Part shown: piece after piece, positions 27,615-36,116 of the stretch
How positions within the stretch are numbered: the first letter of the stretch is position 1
Layout of the letters: every line of letters starts with the position of its first letter
NCBI GenBank assembly: GCA_012729785.1
Contig: JAAYCL010000025.1
Coordinates: forward strand, 39,178-103,177
Direction of reading: 5' to 3'
From: Chlamydiota bacterium
Lineage (GTDB): Bacteria; Auribacterota; Tritonobacteria; UBA1439
DNA: 64,000 nt
The notes under the pieces: model-generated
Database searches by the model: none
The model's input: only the letters and a program-made list of their open reading frames with translations
What the model was told of the DNA's origin: nothing
Position numbers and translations under genes: made by a program

Positions 27615-28610
27615 ATGATGATGCCCGTCGCGCGCGTACGCACGATCGCCCTCGCCGCCGTCTTCGCCGTCCAGGCCGCGGCGCTCGACGCGGCGCCTTC
27701 TGAGGACGCGCTCTGCTTCGTGCAGTTCCACCACCCGGGCGACGAGCACGAGCCGGACACGCCGACGCAGCGCACCTGGAACCGCGGCTACCACCGCAGG
27801 AAGTTTCTGCTCCAGCGCGCGGTGTTCCTCGCCTCCCCCGGCGCGAAACCGTCCGCGGGCGAGGCGGTCTTCTGGGCCGAGTGGGAACCGCCGTCTCTGC
27901 TCGTGAGGAAATTCGAGAAACCCGCGCAGGACGAGCCCCGTTTTCTGTTCCGCCCCGTCCTGGGGGAGTTCCAGAAGGCCTCGCCGCCGTACCAGAACAC
28001 CGACCCGTTCGTCTTCGGCGGGCCGTTCCTCTTCGGCAACTGCAAGCAGAACGACAAGCGGGGCAGGCCGACCGAACTCCAGTCCATGCGGAACGGCTCG
28101 GTGATCCTCTTCGGCTCGAACCGGGGCGGCTCGAAATTCGTCCTCGACACCGTCTTCGTCGTGGACGGCTGGACGCCGTACGCCACCGTCGACTACGCCG
28201 AGACGCTCAAGGGGAAGGTCCCTCCGGAGTATTTCGACGTGACCCTGCACCCGATCGCGCACGACCTCGCGGTGAACGGGCAGCCCGGCTGCTCCTACCG
28301 GCTCTACACCGGGGCGACATGGGAGAAACCGTACGGGCGGATCTTCAGCTACTTCCCCTGCAGACCGTACCGCGAAGGGGACCGACGCGGATTCGCCCGG
28401 CCCGTCATCACGCTGCCGGGGATCGTCGACAACGAACTGAGGGGCTGGCAGCGGATGAACCCGCAACAGAACGTCGAGTCGGTGGCAAAACTCTGGGACG
28501 AGGTCACGCGACAGGTGCTCGCCCAGGGGCTCTCCCTGGGCGTCCACGCCGAGATGCCGAAAAAACACTCGACCGTAGACGTTGTATCTAACCATCACCC
28601 CGACAGATAG
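27615..28610 (+). CDS. secreted protein of unknown function, C-terminus altered by an IS end
   Basis: The 331-residue product starts at an ATG with AGGAG 8 bp upstream. A signal peptide (VRTIALAAVFAVQAAALDAA) is followed by sequence rich in conserved-looking aromatic and His motifs: CFVQFHHPGDEHEPD, WNRGYHRRKFLLQRA, FWAEWEPPS, QNTDPFVFGGPFLFGNCKQN and LFGSNRGGSKFVLDTVFVVD. These resemble a conserved bacterial family I cannot name. The last dozen codons and the stop (TAG 28608-28610) lie in the left terminal repeat of the IS4-type element that starts at 28574, so the native C-terminus is lost or replaced. Export of this family would be unusual if its homologues are cytoplasmic. Confidence 0.7.
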   Translation: MMMPVARVRTIALAAVFAVQAAALDAAPSEDALCFVQFHHPGDEHEPDTPTQRTWNRGYHRRKFLLQRAVFLASPGAKPSAGEAVFWAEWEPPSLLVRKFEKPAQDEPRFLFRPVLGEFQKASPPYQNTDPFVFGGPFLFGNCKQNDKRGRPTELQSMRNGSVILFGSNRGGSKFVLDTVFVVDGWTPYATVDYAETLKGKVPPEYFDVTLHPIAHDLAVNGQPGCSYRLYTGATWEKPYGRIFSYFPCRPYREGDRRGFARPVITLPGIVDNELRGWQRMNPQQNVESVAKLWDEVTRQVLAQGLSLGVHAEMPKKHSTVDVVSNHHPDR

Positions 28611-29156
28611 TTATGCCTTTAATCGTCCCTATTGAGCACTGATGTCCCATCACTGCTGTCCGGGTATAACGTGAACAGCGTCAACCGGTCATCGACATTG
28701 GCCTCTGGCAGCTTCTGTTCGGATTCCGTGACTACCTGCAGCAGAGGGGGGATCTCGAAAAGGGTCTGGCCCAGAACCTGCAGGATCGTGTAGAGATCCT
28801 TGTCGAGGTTGAGCCACTTCTTGCCGATGGCGATCGGCACATAGACGGAGATGGCGCTCCATATCCTGGTCTTCACCGCGGTCAGGGACGTTCCGTAGAA
28901 CACCTTGATGCGGAGGTTCTGCTTGATCCATTTGAAGAAGATCCCCATCTGCATCGGCATTTGAACAGTTGCGCGATCGTGGGAGGGCCGGGAGAAGTTG
29001 TTCATCAGGAAAGCGGGGCAACGGTTCCGCTCCTCGTCGTGGCAACAGATGCGCCGGGACCTCTCGGGATGGTTCCGGGAGGACACCCCCATCGCCTAGA
29101 GGGACGACTAAAGGCACAACTGATTCACGCCGTGGCTGTTGTATACAACGTCTACG
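28574..29156. mobile_element. internally deleted IS4-type element with 57-bp imperfect terminal inverted repeats
   Basis: The ends 28574-28630 and 29100-29156 are inverted repeats in perfect register (no gaps) at 43/57 identity. The outer 14 bp (CGTAGACGTTGTAT) are identical and the inner 22 bp (AGTTATGCCTTTAATCGTCC and partner) match at 20/22. Between them is the C-terminal part of an IS4-family transposase on the minus strand. The N-terminal part is missing, giving a 583-bp MITE-like derivative. No target-site duplication is seen in the immediate flanks. The stops of both flanking convergent genes fall inside the terminal repeats. Confidence 0.8.
28619..29092 (-). pseudogene. IS4-family transposase, C-terminal fragment
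   Basis: About 157 codons remain. The region PERSRRICCHDEERNRC, FLMNNFSRP, then GIFFKWIKQNLRIKVFYGTS, AVKTRIW, and LYTILQVLGQTLFEIPPLL matches the C-terminal part of IS4-type transposases (the conserved ELFFKWIKQ helix carries the catalytic Glu; here the position reads GIFFKW, so that acidic residue is lost). The DDE N-terminal half is absent and a TAG lies just upstream. The fragment is AT-richer than the flanks. It cannot encode an active enzyme. Confidence 0.85.
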
Positions 29157-30795
29157 AATGGATGGCTCTGGAGACGATTTCGCGGGCCTCGGCGATGATC
29201 GCTTCGAGGTGTTTTGGGCTTTTGAAACTCTCCGCGTAGATCTTGTAGATATCCTCGGTGCCGGAGGGCCTCGCGGCGAACCAGCCGCCCGCGCTGACCA
29301 CCTTCAGTCCCCCCACCGGCTCGCCGTTTCCCGGGGCGCGCGTCAGCTTCGCGACGATCGGGTCGCCCGCCATCTCCTTCGCCCGGACGTTCTCCGGGGA
29401 GAGCGATTTCAGCCGCTTCTTCTCCTCGCTTGTCGCCGGCGCGTCGATCCGGGCGTAGTAGTGCGGCCCGAACTCCCGCTCGAGCCCGGCGTACTGCTCC
29501 CCCGGATCCTTCCCGGTGACGGCGGCGATCTCCGCCGCGAGGAGCCCCAGCAGCATCCCGTCCTTGTCGGTGGTCCAGACCGTGCCGTCGAAGCGCAGGA
29601 AGCTCGCCCCTGCGCTCTCCTCCCCGCCGAAGCAGAACGAGCCGTCGAAGAGGCCCGGCGCGAGGTACTTGAAGCCGACGGGCACCTCGCAGAGGGTGCG
29701 GCCCCGCGACGCCACGACGCGGTCGATCATGCTGCTCGAAACGAGCGTCTTCCCCACCGCCGCGCGCGGGGACCATCGCGGCCGATGGGCGAGCAGGTAG
29801 CCGATGGCGACGGCGAGATACTGGTTTGGGTTCATCAACCCCGCGGCGGGGGTGACGATGCCGTGCCGGTCGGTGTCGGGGTCGGTGCCGAAGGCGACCC
29901 GATACCGGTCCTTCAGCCCCACGAGTCCCGCCATCGCGTAGGGGCTCGAGCAGTCCATCCGGATCTTCCCGTCGTGGTCGGCAGTCATGAAGGCGAACGT
30001 CGGGTCGACGGCGGGGTTCACCACCGTGAGGTCGAGCCCGTAGCGCTCAGCGATCGGGTTCCAGTAGCGCACCGACGCCCCGCCGAGCGGGTCCACGCCG
30101 ATCCCGATCCCCGAGGCGCGCACCGCGTCGAGGTCGAGCACCGACGCCAGGTCGTCGATGTACGGCCCCGCGTAGTCGTGTGCGCGGGTCGTGGACGCCT
30201 TCAGCGCCGCCTGGTGCGACATGCGTCGCACCCCCCGGTTGTGTTCCTTGAGGAGCTCGTTGGCGCGGTTCTGTATCCACGCGGTCGTCTCCGTGTCGGC
30301 GGGGCCCGCGGTCGGCGGGTTGTATTTGATCCCTCCGTCCGCCGGGGGGTTGTGCGAAGGGGTGAGCACAATCCCGTCGGAGACGGAGCGGGGATTGAGG
30401 CGGTTGTGCGTGAGGATGGCCCACGAGATCACGGGGGTGGGGGTGAATCCGTCGCCGACCTGGATGTACGTCTCGACGCCGTTGGCGGCGAGCACCTCGA
30501 GCGCCGTGCGCTGGGCCGGCGCGGAGAGGGCATGCGTGTCCCTCCCGAGGAAGAGAGGGCCGGCGATGCGGTGGCGGCGGCGGTAGTCGCAGACCGCCTG
30601 CGTCACGGCGAGGATGTGCGCCTCGGTGAAGGTGCGATCATGCGTGTGCCCGCGGTGGCCGCTCGTCCCGAAGCTCACGAGCGTGCCCGGGTCGCCCGGG
30701 TCGGGCCTGTTCTCGTAGTACCCCTTTTCGAGCGCGGCGACGTCGATCAAGAGTTCCCTGGAGACCTTTTTGCCCGCGAGTGGGCTGACCGCCAT
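29152..30795 (-). CDS. pgm: alpha-D-glucose phosphate-specific phosphoglucomutase
   Basis: The 547-residue enzyme interconverts glucose-1-phosphate and glucose-6-phosphate, linking glycolysis to UDP-glucose and glucan synthesis, including supply for the NdvB-type synthase in this window. Family landmarks run in order: SFGTSGHRG, GRDTHALS, active-site phosphoserine loop GIVLTPSHNPPADGG, metal loop DPDTDRHG, sugar-binding GGEESAGASF, and phosphate-binding RPSGTEDIYKIYAE. Length and N-terminus (MAVSPLAGKKVS, then LLIDVAALEKGYY) match the E. coli Pgm type. The ATG at 30795 has an AAAGGA site. The stop codon (TAG 29152-29154) is supplied by the terminal repeat of the adjacent IS4-type element, so at most the last few residues differ from the ancestral protein. 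Confidence 0.95.
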   Translation of the reverse strand: MAVSPLAGKKVSRELLIDVAALEKGYYENRPDPGDPGTLVSFGTSGHRGHTHDRTFTEAHILAVTQAVCDYRRRHRIAGPLFLGRDTHALSAPAQRTALEVLAANGVETYIQVGDGFTPTPVISWAILTHNRLNPRSVSDGIVLTPSHNPPADGGIKYNPPTAGPADTETTAWIQNRANELLKEHNRGVRRMSHQAALKASTTRAHDYAGPYIDDLASVLDLDAVRASGIGIGVDPLGGASVRYWNPIAERYGLDLTVVNPAVDPTFAFMTADHDGKIRMDCSSPYAMAGLVGLKDRYRVAFGTDPDTDRHGIVTPAAGLMNPNQYLAVAIGYLLAHRPRWSPRAAVGKTLVSSSMIDRVVASRGRTLCEVPVGFKYLAPGLFDGSFCFGGEESAGASFLRFDGTVWTTDKDGMLLGLLAAEIAAVTGKDPGEQYAGLEREFGPHYYARIDAPATSEEKKRLKSLSPENVRAKEMAGDPIVAKLTRAPGNGEPVGGLKVVSAGGWFAARPSGTEDIYKIYAESFKSPKHLEAIIAEAREIVSRAIHS

Positions 30796-30876
30796 GGTGC
30801 ACCGTCCTTTCGCATGGGTTTCCGACGGATAGTATAGCAGGGTTCCCCCCGCCTCAGAGACGGTCGGGCGCATCCG

Positions 30877-30894
30877 TTCCCCTCGCCCGCGGCG
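30877..30894. repeat. 18-bp dispersed repeat, copy 2
   Basis: Identical 18-mer to 9-26, again preceded by CATCCG and in an intergenic region (between pgm and queC). Confidence 0.35.
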
Positions 30895-31028
30895 GAGGGG
30901 GTTAAAAGGGGGACGGCGGAAGGGGCGGGCCTCCCGGGGCGCGAAAGGCGTTGCGTCGCGCGGCTGCACGGCGTATCGGTCCCCGGGGCGGACACGCCGG
31001 CCATACCCCGTTCCGCGGCCGACCGCCG

Positions 31029-31724
31029 TCAATGGGATCTTGAGGGGATGGGGTCGGGTACGCCGGCCTCACGAAAACCCCGCAGCCGGAGGGCGCAGCT
31101 GTCGCATACCCCGCACGCCTCGGGGCCGTTGCTCGCGTAGCAGGACCAGGTGAGGTAGAACGGCGCGCCGAGACGCACCCCCCGTCGCACCACGTCCGCC
31201 TTGGTCGCGCGCAGGAGGGGCGCCACGACCCTGATCCCCGCCCCGCGCCTGGTCCCCAGCGCGGCGGCCCTGTTGAACGCCTCGATGAACACGCCGCGGC
31301 AGTCCGGGTAGCCCGAGCCGTCCTCCTCGAGCGCGCCGATGAAGATCCGCTTCGCCCCGATCACCTCGGCCCAGGAGACGGCCATCGCCAGGATGGTGGC
31401 GTTCCTGAACGGCACGTAGGTCGAGGGGACCCCCCGGCGCGAGAGGTCCGCCTCGGGTATGGGCATCGAGCGGTCGGTCAGACTGGATCCGCCGATCCGC
31501 GCGAAATGGTCGGCGCGGAGGACGAGGCGCCGGGCGGCGGGAACGCGGTAGAAGTCGGCGATATCGTGGAACGCCTTGTGCTCGCGCGGTTCGGTCAGCT
31601 GGCCGTAGTCCAGGTGGAGGCAGGCGAGATCGTACCGCCGGGCCGCCATCGCGACCGCCACGCAGCTGTCCATTCCTCCGCTCAGGAGACAGACGGCGAG
31701 GGGACGTGTCGGTTTCTTTTCCAT
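31029..31724 (-). CDS. queC: 7-cyano-7-deazaguanine synthase (QueC)
   Basis: The 231-residue enzyme converts 7-carboxy-7-deazaguanine to preQ0 with ATP and ammonia in queuosine biosynthesis. The PP-loop SGGMDS lies at residues 15-20. STYVPFRNATILAMAVSWAE, FIGALEEDGSGYPDCR and FIEAFNRA follow, then a C-terminal zinc site (CYASNGPEACGVCDSCALR). The ATG at 31724 is chosen because conserved sequence starts there; the frame stays open 12 codons further without a ribosome-binding site. No other queuosine gene (queD, queE, queF, tgt) is adjacent, so the pathway is dispersed in this genome. Confidence 0.93.
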   Translation of the reverse strand: MEKKPTRPLAVCLLSGGMDSCVAVAMAARRYDLACLHLDYGQLTEPREHKAFHDIADFYRVPAARRLVLRADHFARIGGSSLTDRSMPIPEADLSRRGVPSTYVPFRNATILAMAVSWAEVIGAKRIFIGALEEDGSGYPDCRGVFIEAFNRAAALGTRRGAGIRVVAPLLRATKADVVRRGVRLGAPFYLTWSCYASNGPEACGVCDSCALRLRGFREAGVPDPIPSRSH

Positions 31725-31984
31725 GCGACGCCGACAGTATATCGCGAACCCGCCAGCCAATACGACGGGAAACGTCAGGACACGAGCCTATTCCAGGCGC
31801 GCGCCCCCCCGGTGCCGCCGCGCTACCCCCGTGTCCATCTGCGTGCAGCCGGGGATTCAGGCTCTTTCCGTTCCGGCGCGTTCTCCACGGTGATCCCCCT
31901 CTGTGCCGGCGCGGATCCGCGGAGACGCAAGCCGTCGCGCACCTCAGAGCGCCGGGGAACATTTGACGCCGGGCCGGGCCTTCC

Positions 31985-32920
31985 CTATTCGTGCAGCGTC
32001 CAGCGGTCCTTGACCGCGTAGCGCCCGTACCGCAGCCACCCGGCCTGCAGCGCCCGCGCCGCCACGGTCGTCCCCTCCACCCGTACCTCCACGATTGTGC
32101 GGACCGTCCCCGGGCCGACCGCGCCGCAGGAGACCTGCCAGACGCCGCCCTCCTCCTCGAGGAAGCGGGAGGGGTCGTTCGCCGCCGCCCCCGCGGGGTC
32201 GAGGACCCGCATCCGCGAATAGGCGTGCGTGTGCCCGCTGAAGACGGCCCGCACCCTGTCGCCGTGCGAGACCAGCATCCGCCAGAAGTCGTCGCGCGAC
32301 CGCCGGTACGCGTTGAAGGAACTCTTGAGGTGCCGGGAACGCGGGAAGGCGGGCTCGTGAAACAAGAGGAACACGTGGTCGATCGACGCCGGCGCCGAGG
32401 CGATCGCCGCCTCCGCCCATTCCCTGCCCGCGGCATTGATCACGCCCTTGCGCCCGAGCTCGGTGTACGCATCGATCACGATCAGGCGCGCGTTCCGGTG
32501 GTCGATATGGAAATCGCAGGCGCGCGGGTGCCTCCTGACCGCCCCGGGGAGCGCCGGGATGATCGTCTCCCGGACGCAGCCCAGATGCGCGCGCTCCTCC
32601 TCGTCGTCGTGGTTCCCGATCACCGGGAGGAAGAGCGGACGCAGCGCGGGATTCGGGAAGACGCCGAGGAAGTCGCGGTACCGGGCGGCCGCCGGATCCA
32701 TATCGCCCGCAACGGCGATCAGCTCGACGGGCGGGTACGGCGGCAAGGAACCGGCGGCGCGGTCGCGGACCTCGCGGAGCGCGGCCCTCCAGACGGCCCC
32801 GTGCCGGTGCGGGTCGGAGAGGACGGCGAAGCCCCATGCGGAGGATTCGGCGCCGCGCGCGGAGGCCGCCGCGGCACACAGGAGGAGAAGCGCGAGAATC
32901 AGCGCGGCGGCACGGCGCAT
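31985..32920 (-). CDS. secreted metallophosphoesterase
   Basis: The 311-residue product starts at the ATG at 32920 (AAGGAGG 8 bp upstream) with a signal peptide (MRRAAALILALLLLCAAAAS). Calcineurin-like metal motifs follow in order: VLSDPHRHG, AVAGDMDPA, VIGNHDDEE, LLFHEPAF and FSGHTHAYSRM. It probably hydrolyses a phosphomonoester or diester outside the cytoplasm (purple-acid-phosphatase-like). It is 37 bp downstream of the HD-like gene in the same direction, so the two may be co-transcribed. The substrate is unknown. Confidence 0.87.
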   Translation of the reverse strand: MRRAAALILALLLLCAAAASARGAESSAWGFAVLSDPHRHGAVWRAALREVRDRAAGSLPPYPPVELIAVAGDMDPAAARYRDFLGVFPNPALRPLFLPVIGNHDDEEERAHLGCVRETIIPALPGAVRRHPRACDFHIDHRNARLIVIDAYTELGRKGVINAAGREWAEAAIASAPASIDHVFLLFHEPAFPRSRHLKSSFNAYRRSRDDFWRMLVSHGDRVRAVFSGHTHAYSRMRVLDPAGAAANDPSRFLEEEGGVWQVSCGAVGPGTVRTIVEVRVEGTTVAARALQAGWLRYGRYAVKDRWTLHE

Positions 32921-32957
32921 CAGGCTGCCCTCCTTCACCTGGTCTTTCGGCGCGGCG

Positions 32958-33515
32958 TCAACCGCGAACCCACCCGCGGTGGACGATTTCCGGGACCGTG
33001 AAACGGAGGCTGCGGCTATGGGCCCAGGCGATGAACTCCGGGTCCCTCGCGGCGGCGGTGGAGAGGTACTCGGGGCGCGGCGTGATGTTCACCCGCCCGA
33101 GGTCGAGCCGGTCGGCGTCCCAGCAGGTCTGCACCGTGACGTCGCCGTGCGTGAGCATCCGGGTGTGATCGGCGCAGGCGACGTGCAGCAGGGAGAACTG
33201 CGCGTCGGAGAGCTCGTACATCCTCCCGCGCAGCGCCGCCGCGAACAGCGCGCCGCGGGGGCCGTGCTCGGGGTCCGTCCCCTCGTTCTCGCGCCGGGCG
33301 TCGTGGAAGACGGAGAAGAGCTCGACGACCTCCGCGTCCGCCCCGGTGATGAGGGCGAGCCGGAGGGCGGTCTCGCGCACCCGCGCCCAGTGGCACACCC
33401 CGTGCGGGCCGTGCCAGCGAAGCGCGTACCCTCTCCGTATCTCCTCGATGAGCTCGGGCGTCACCACGGGACGTGGCCTCCGTGCGCGAAACGGCGCCTC
33501 TGGAATCGCCGACAT
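32958..33515 (-). CDS. HD-domain-like hydrolase
   Basis: The 185-residue soluble protein carries an HD-type metal pattern: HGVCHWARVRETA (His), FSVFHDARRENEG (HD), DPEHGPRGALFA (His), CADHTR, and TCWDADRLDLGRV (Asp). The ATG at 33515 begins conserved sequence; the frame is open upstream but without a credible site. HD proteins of this kind are small-molecule or nucleotide phosphohydrolases. It shares direction and close spacing with the metallophosphoesterase gene. The exact substrate cannot be told. Confidence 0.75.
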   Translation of the reverse strand: MSAIPEAPFRARRPRPVVTPELIEEIRRGYALRWHGPHGVCHWARVRETALRLALITGADAEVVELFSVFHDARRENEGTDPEHGPRGALFAAALRGRMYELSDAQFSLLHVACADHTRMLTHGDVTVQTCWDADRLDLGRVNITPRPEYLSTAAARDPEFIAWAHSRSLRFTVPEIVHRGWVRG

Positions 33516-33628
33516 GCTACCATACGCCGCGTCCGGCCGTAAGGGGCTGCGCCCGGCGTGGGGGACGTCGGGCCCGGAGGCGTTCGCCCGCGCCGCGGCA
33601 CGGCCGGGCGGAGGCGCCGGGGGGCGGA

Positions 33629-35518
33629 TCAGCCTCCGGTCGCGACCAGCCTCCGGAACGATTTCTTCCTCTGCTCGGCGTCGAGAATGCCCTTGCGGAC
33701 GCGGACTGACTTCGGCGTGACCTCGACCAGCTCGTCGGCGGCGATCCACTCGATGGCGCTCTCGAGCGTGAGTTTCCGGGGGACCTTCAGCCCCTCGAAC
33801 AGCTCCTTCGTGGCCGAGCGGCAGTTGGAGAGGTGCTTCTTCTTCGTCGGGTTGCAGGGCATATCCTCGGGACGCGAGTACTCGCCGACGATCATCCCCG
33901 CGTACACCGGGTCCATCGGGGCGACGAAGAGGGTCCCGCGCGCCTGGAGGTTTTTCAGCGCGTAGGAGGTCGCCGGCCCGGTGTCCATCGAGATCATCGA
34001 GCCGCGGGTGCGGGAGGAGATCTCCCCCGCCCACGGCCCGTACCCGGTGAAGCGGGACGAGAGGATCCCGAGGCCGCGCGTGTCGGTTAAAAACTCTCCC
34101 CGGTAGCCGATCAGGCCGCGGGTGGGGATACGGAAATCGAGCCGGATGACGCCGCGGCCGTTGTCCTGCATCGCCGTCATCTCGCCGCGGCGGCGCGCGA
34201 CCTTCTCGAGCACGGCCCCATGGAACTCCGCGGGCACCTCGATGACGAGGTGCTCCATCGGCTCCTGGAGATTCCCCTCCGCGTCGGTCGCGGTGATGAC
34301 CTCGGGGCGGGTGACGCAGAGCTCCATCCCCTCCCGCCGCATCTCCTCGATCAAAACGGCGAGGTGGAGCTCGCCGCGCCCGGAGATCTTGATCCGGTCG
34401 GCGCGCCCGGTCTCCTCGACCCTGAGCGAGACGTTGACGCGCCGCTCGCGGTCGAGCCGCGCGCGTATCTGGCGCATCGTCACCGCGCATCCCTCGCGCC
34501 CCGAGAGGGGGCCGCTGTTGACGAGGACGAACATCGAGACGGTCGGTTCGGCGATCTCCAGCGGGGGGAGGGCGGGCGACAGGAGCCCCGGGGCGGAGAA
34601 GGTGTCACCGATCGAGATCTCCTCGGGGCCCGCGAGCCAGACGATGTCGCCGGCGAAGACCTGTTCGACCTCGCACCGTTCCAGCCCGCGCGTCACCCAC
34701 AGGTGCGCGGAGACCGCGGACTCGACGCCGGCGACCTCCCACGACTCCCCGCGCGCGCCGGAGCCGTCGTGACGCGTCCAACGGGTCATCGTCTTGAGGA
34801 GCGGATCGCCGAGACGGTGGACGCCCTGGAGGACGCGCCCGCAGCCGATGCGCCCGAAATAGTCGCTCCAGGCCAGCGTGCTCACCTGCATCCGGAACGG
34901 GGCGTCGCGCTCGACCGGCGGCGACGGCACGTGCGCGATGATCGCCTCGAAGAGGGGCTCCATCCCGCGCGGGCCCTCGAGGCCCGGGTCGCGGACGAAC
35001 CACCCCTCCAGGCCGGAGCCGTAGAGGACCGGGAAGTCCGCCTGGGCGTCGCTCGCCCCGAGCTCGACGAACAGGTCGAACGTCTTGTTCAGGGCGCGGA
35101 GCGTGTCCGCCTGCGGGCGGTCCGCCTTGTTGATGATCACCACGACGCGCAGGCCGAGGCGGAGGGCGTGCATCAACACGTAGCGGGTCTGGGGCATCGG
35201 GCCCTCGATCGCGTCCACGAGCAAGAGCACGCCGTCCACCATGGAGAGGACGCGCTCCACCTCGCCCGAGAAATCGGCGTGGCCGGGGGTGTCCACGATG
35301 TTGATCAGGTACCCGTTCCACTCGACCGTGCAGTGCTTGGCGCGGATCGTGATGCCGCGCTCACGCTCGAGTTCGTTGTTGTCCATCACCCGCTCCTCGA
35401 CCCGGGCGTTGCTGCGGAAGACGCGGGCAGCCCGGAAGACCGAGTCTATCAGCGTGGTCTTGCCGTGGTCGATGTGGGCGATGATCGCCAGGTTGCGTAT
35501 CTTGTCTGCGGCTGTCAC
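33629..35518 (-). CDS. typA: translational GTPase TypA/BipA
   Basis: The 629-residue protein matches BipA in length and order. The G domain has [10 protein letters not shown] (G1), RGITIRAKH (switch I), DTPGHADF (G3) and NKADRPQA (G4). The domain II barrel, two alpha/beta domains and the characteristic C-terminal domain follow, with [19 protein letters not shown]. BipA acts on the ribosome in 50S assembly and stress translation. The start is a GTG at 35518 just before conserved sequence, with only a weak ribosome-binding site. It is transcribed in the same direction as, and downstream of, the csp gene, from which it is separated by a strong terminator. Confidence 0.95.
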   Translation of the reverse strand: MTAADKIRNLAIIAHIDHGKTTLIDSVFRAARVFRSNARVEERVMDNNELERERGITIRAKHCTVEWNGYLINIVDTPGHADFSGEVERVLSMVDGVLLLVDAIEGPMPQTRYVLMHALRLGLRVVVIINKADRPQADTLRALNKTFDLFVELGASDAQADFPVLYGSGLEGWFVRDPGLEGPRGMEPLFEAIIAHVPSPPVERDAPFRMQVSTLAWSDYFGRIGCGRVLQGVHRLGDPLLKTMTRWTRHDGSGARGESWEVAGVESAVSAHLWVTRGLERCEVEQVFAGDIVWLAGPEEISIGDTFSAPGLLSPALPPLEIAEPTVSMFVLVNSGPLSGREGCAVTMRQIRARLDRERRVNVSLRVEETGRADRIKISGRGELHLAVLIEEMRREGMELCVTRPEVITATDAEGNLQEPMEHLVIEVPAEFHGAVLEKVARRRGEMTAMQDNGRGVIRLDFRIPTRGLIGYRGEFLTDTRGLGILSSRFTGYGPWAGEISSRTRGSMISMDTGPATSYALKNLQARGTLFVAPMDPVYAGMIVGEYSRPEDMPCNPTKKKHLSNCRSATKELFEGLKVPRKLTLESAIEWIAADELVEVTPKSVRVRKGILDAEQRKKSFRRLVATGG

Positions 35519-35619
35519 ATGGGCACCGTAGCGGACCGAGGGAGCGCCTGGGCGGGAGACCCCGCCGGAAAGTCAAAACGCGCCGGATTGGAACCGTTCC
35601 CGCGCGCGGAAGACGGAGA

Positions 35620-35650
35620 CGAAACGGGCCCGGCGGTCCGCCGGGCCCGT
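35620..35650 (-). terminator. rho-independent terminator of the cold-shock gene
   Basis: A GC-only stem of about 12 bp (ACGGGCCCGGCG with CGCCGGGCCCGT) lies 14 bp beyond the csp stop, followed on the minus strand by TTTCGTC. Its position directly after csp and before typA fits termination of the short csp mRNA. Confidence 0.75.
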
Positions 35651-35664
35651 CCGGGATGGCAGGA

Positions 35665-35865
35665 TTAGAGCGGGACCACGCGCGACGCCTTGTCCCCCTT
35701 GGGGCCTTTCTCCACCTCGAACTCGACCTCCTGGCCCTCATCGAGGCTCTTGTACCCCTCGCCCTGGATCGAGGTGTGGTGCACGAACACATCACCGCCG
35801 GTCTCGGAGGTGATGAATCCGTACCCCTTCTGATTGCTGAACCATTTGACTTTGCCCTTCGGCAT
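35665..35865 (-). CDS. cold-shock protein (CspA family)
   Basis: The 66-residue single OB-fold protein has RNP1 (KGYGFI) and RNP2 (VFVHHTSI) single-strand nucleic-acid binding motifs, starting [12 protein letters not shown] and ending SRVVPL. It acts as an RNA chaperone. The ATG at 35865 is preferred: AAGGAGG lies 10 bp upstream, whereas a GTG at 35874 would directly abut that site. The promoter, palindromic spacer and hairpin leader upstream are listed separately and suggest regulation at the transcription-elongation or RNA-folding level. Confidence 0.95.
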   Translation of the reverse strand: MPKGKVKWFSNQKGYGFITSETGGDVFVHHTSIQGEGYKSLDEGQEVEFEVEKGPKGDKASRVVPL

Positions 35866-35912
35866 GGCGATCACGCCTCCTTTTTACGGTACTGCGACAA
35901 GGCCATATACTG

Positions 35913-35948
35913 AAAAACCGCAAGGTTTAGACATCTCAGCCTTGCGGT
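35913..35948 (-). promoter_or_regulatory. terminator-like hairpin in the csp leader (putative attenuator or thermosensor)
   Basis: On the minus strand a perfect 9-bp stem (ACCGCAAGG/CCTTGCGGT, 14-nt loop) is followed by TTTT. It lies about 30-60 nt downstream of the predicted csp start site and about 50 nt before the csp start codon. It could also stop read-through from the polyamine operon, but the csp promoter is upstream of it, so csp transcripts must pass through it. Confidence 0.6.
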
Positions 35949-35984
35949 CGAAGAGTTCTAAGCCCGTCGCTACTATTACAAATA

Positions 35985-36012
35985 AGTATATCCCACCCGC
36001 GGCGGGTGTCAA
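35985..36012 (-). promoter_or_regulatory. sigma70-type promoter of csp with palindromic spacer
   Basis: The minus strand reads TTGACA, a 16-bp spacer, then TATACT. The bases from the end of the -35 into the spacer form the perfect palindrome CACCCGC-C-GCGGGTG, which could be an operator. The predicted start is near 35978, giving a leader of about 110 nt before the csp ATG. Confidence 0.7.
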
Positions 36013-36116
36013 TAGCCTTTTTCTCGGCCACGGGGCGGGAAAGACCCCCTCCGCCGGGCCCGGGGACGCCCCCTCCGGGCCGTTTCGGGGAGACCGGAAA
36101 CGGCGGACCGGCCGCC

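Noticed and set aside
30796-31032. Upstream extension of phosphoglucomutase
   Set aside because: The family N-terminus begins at the ATG at 30795 with its own ribosome-binding site; upstream sequence is low-complexity.
33516-34490. N-terminal extension of the HD-like gene reaching across the end of typA
   Set aside because: The upstream part is antisense-like, Arg-rich sequence overlapping typA; conserved sequence starts at the ATG at 33515.
36075-36110. Hairpin CCGTTTC/GAAACGG after the deoxyhypusine-synthase homologue as a terminator
   Set aside because: The stem is only 7 bp with a GC-rich tail and no T-run on the minus strand.
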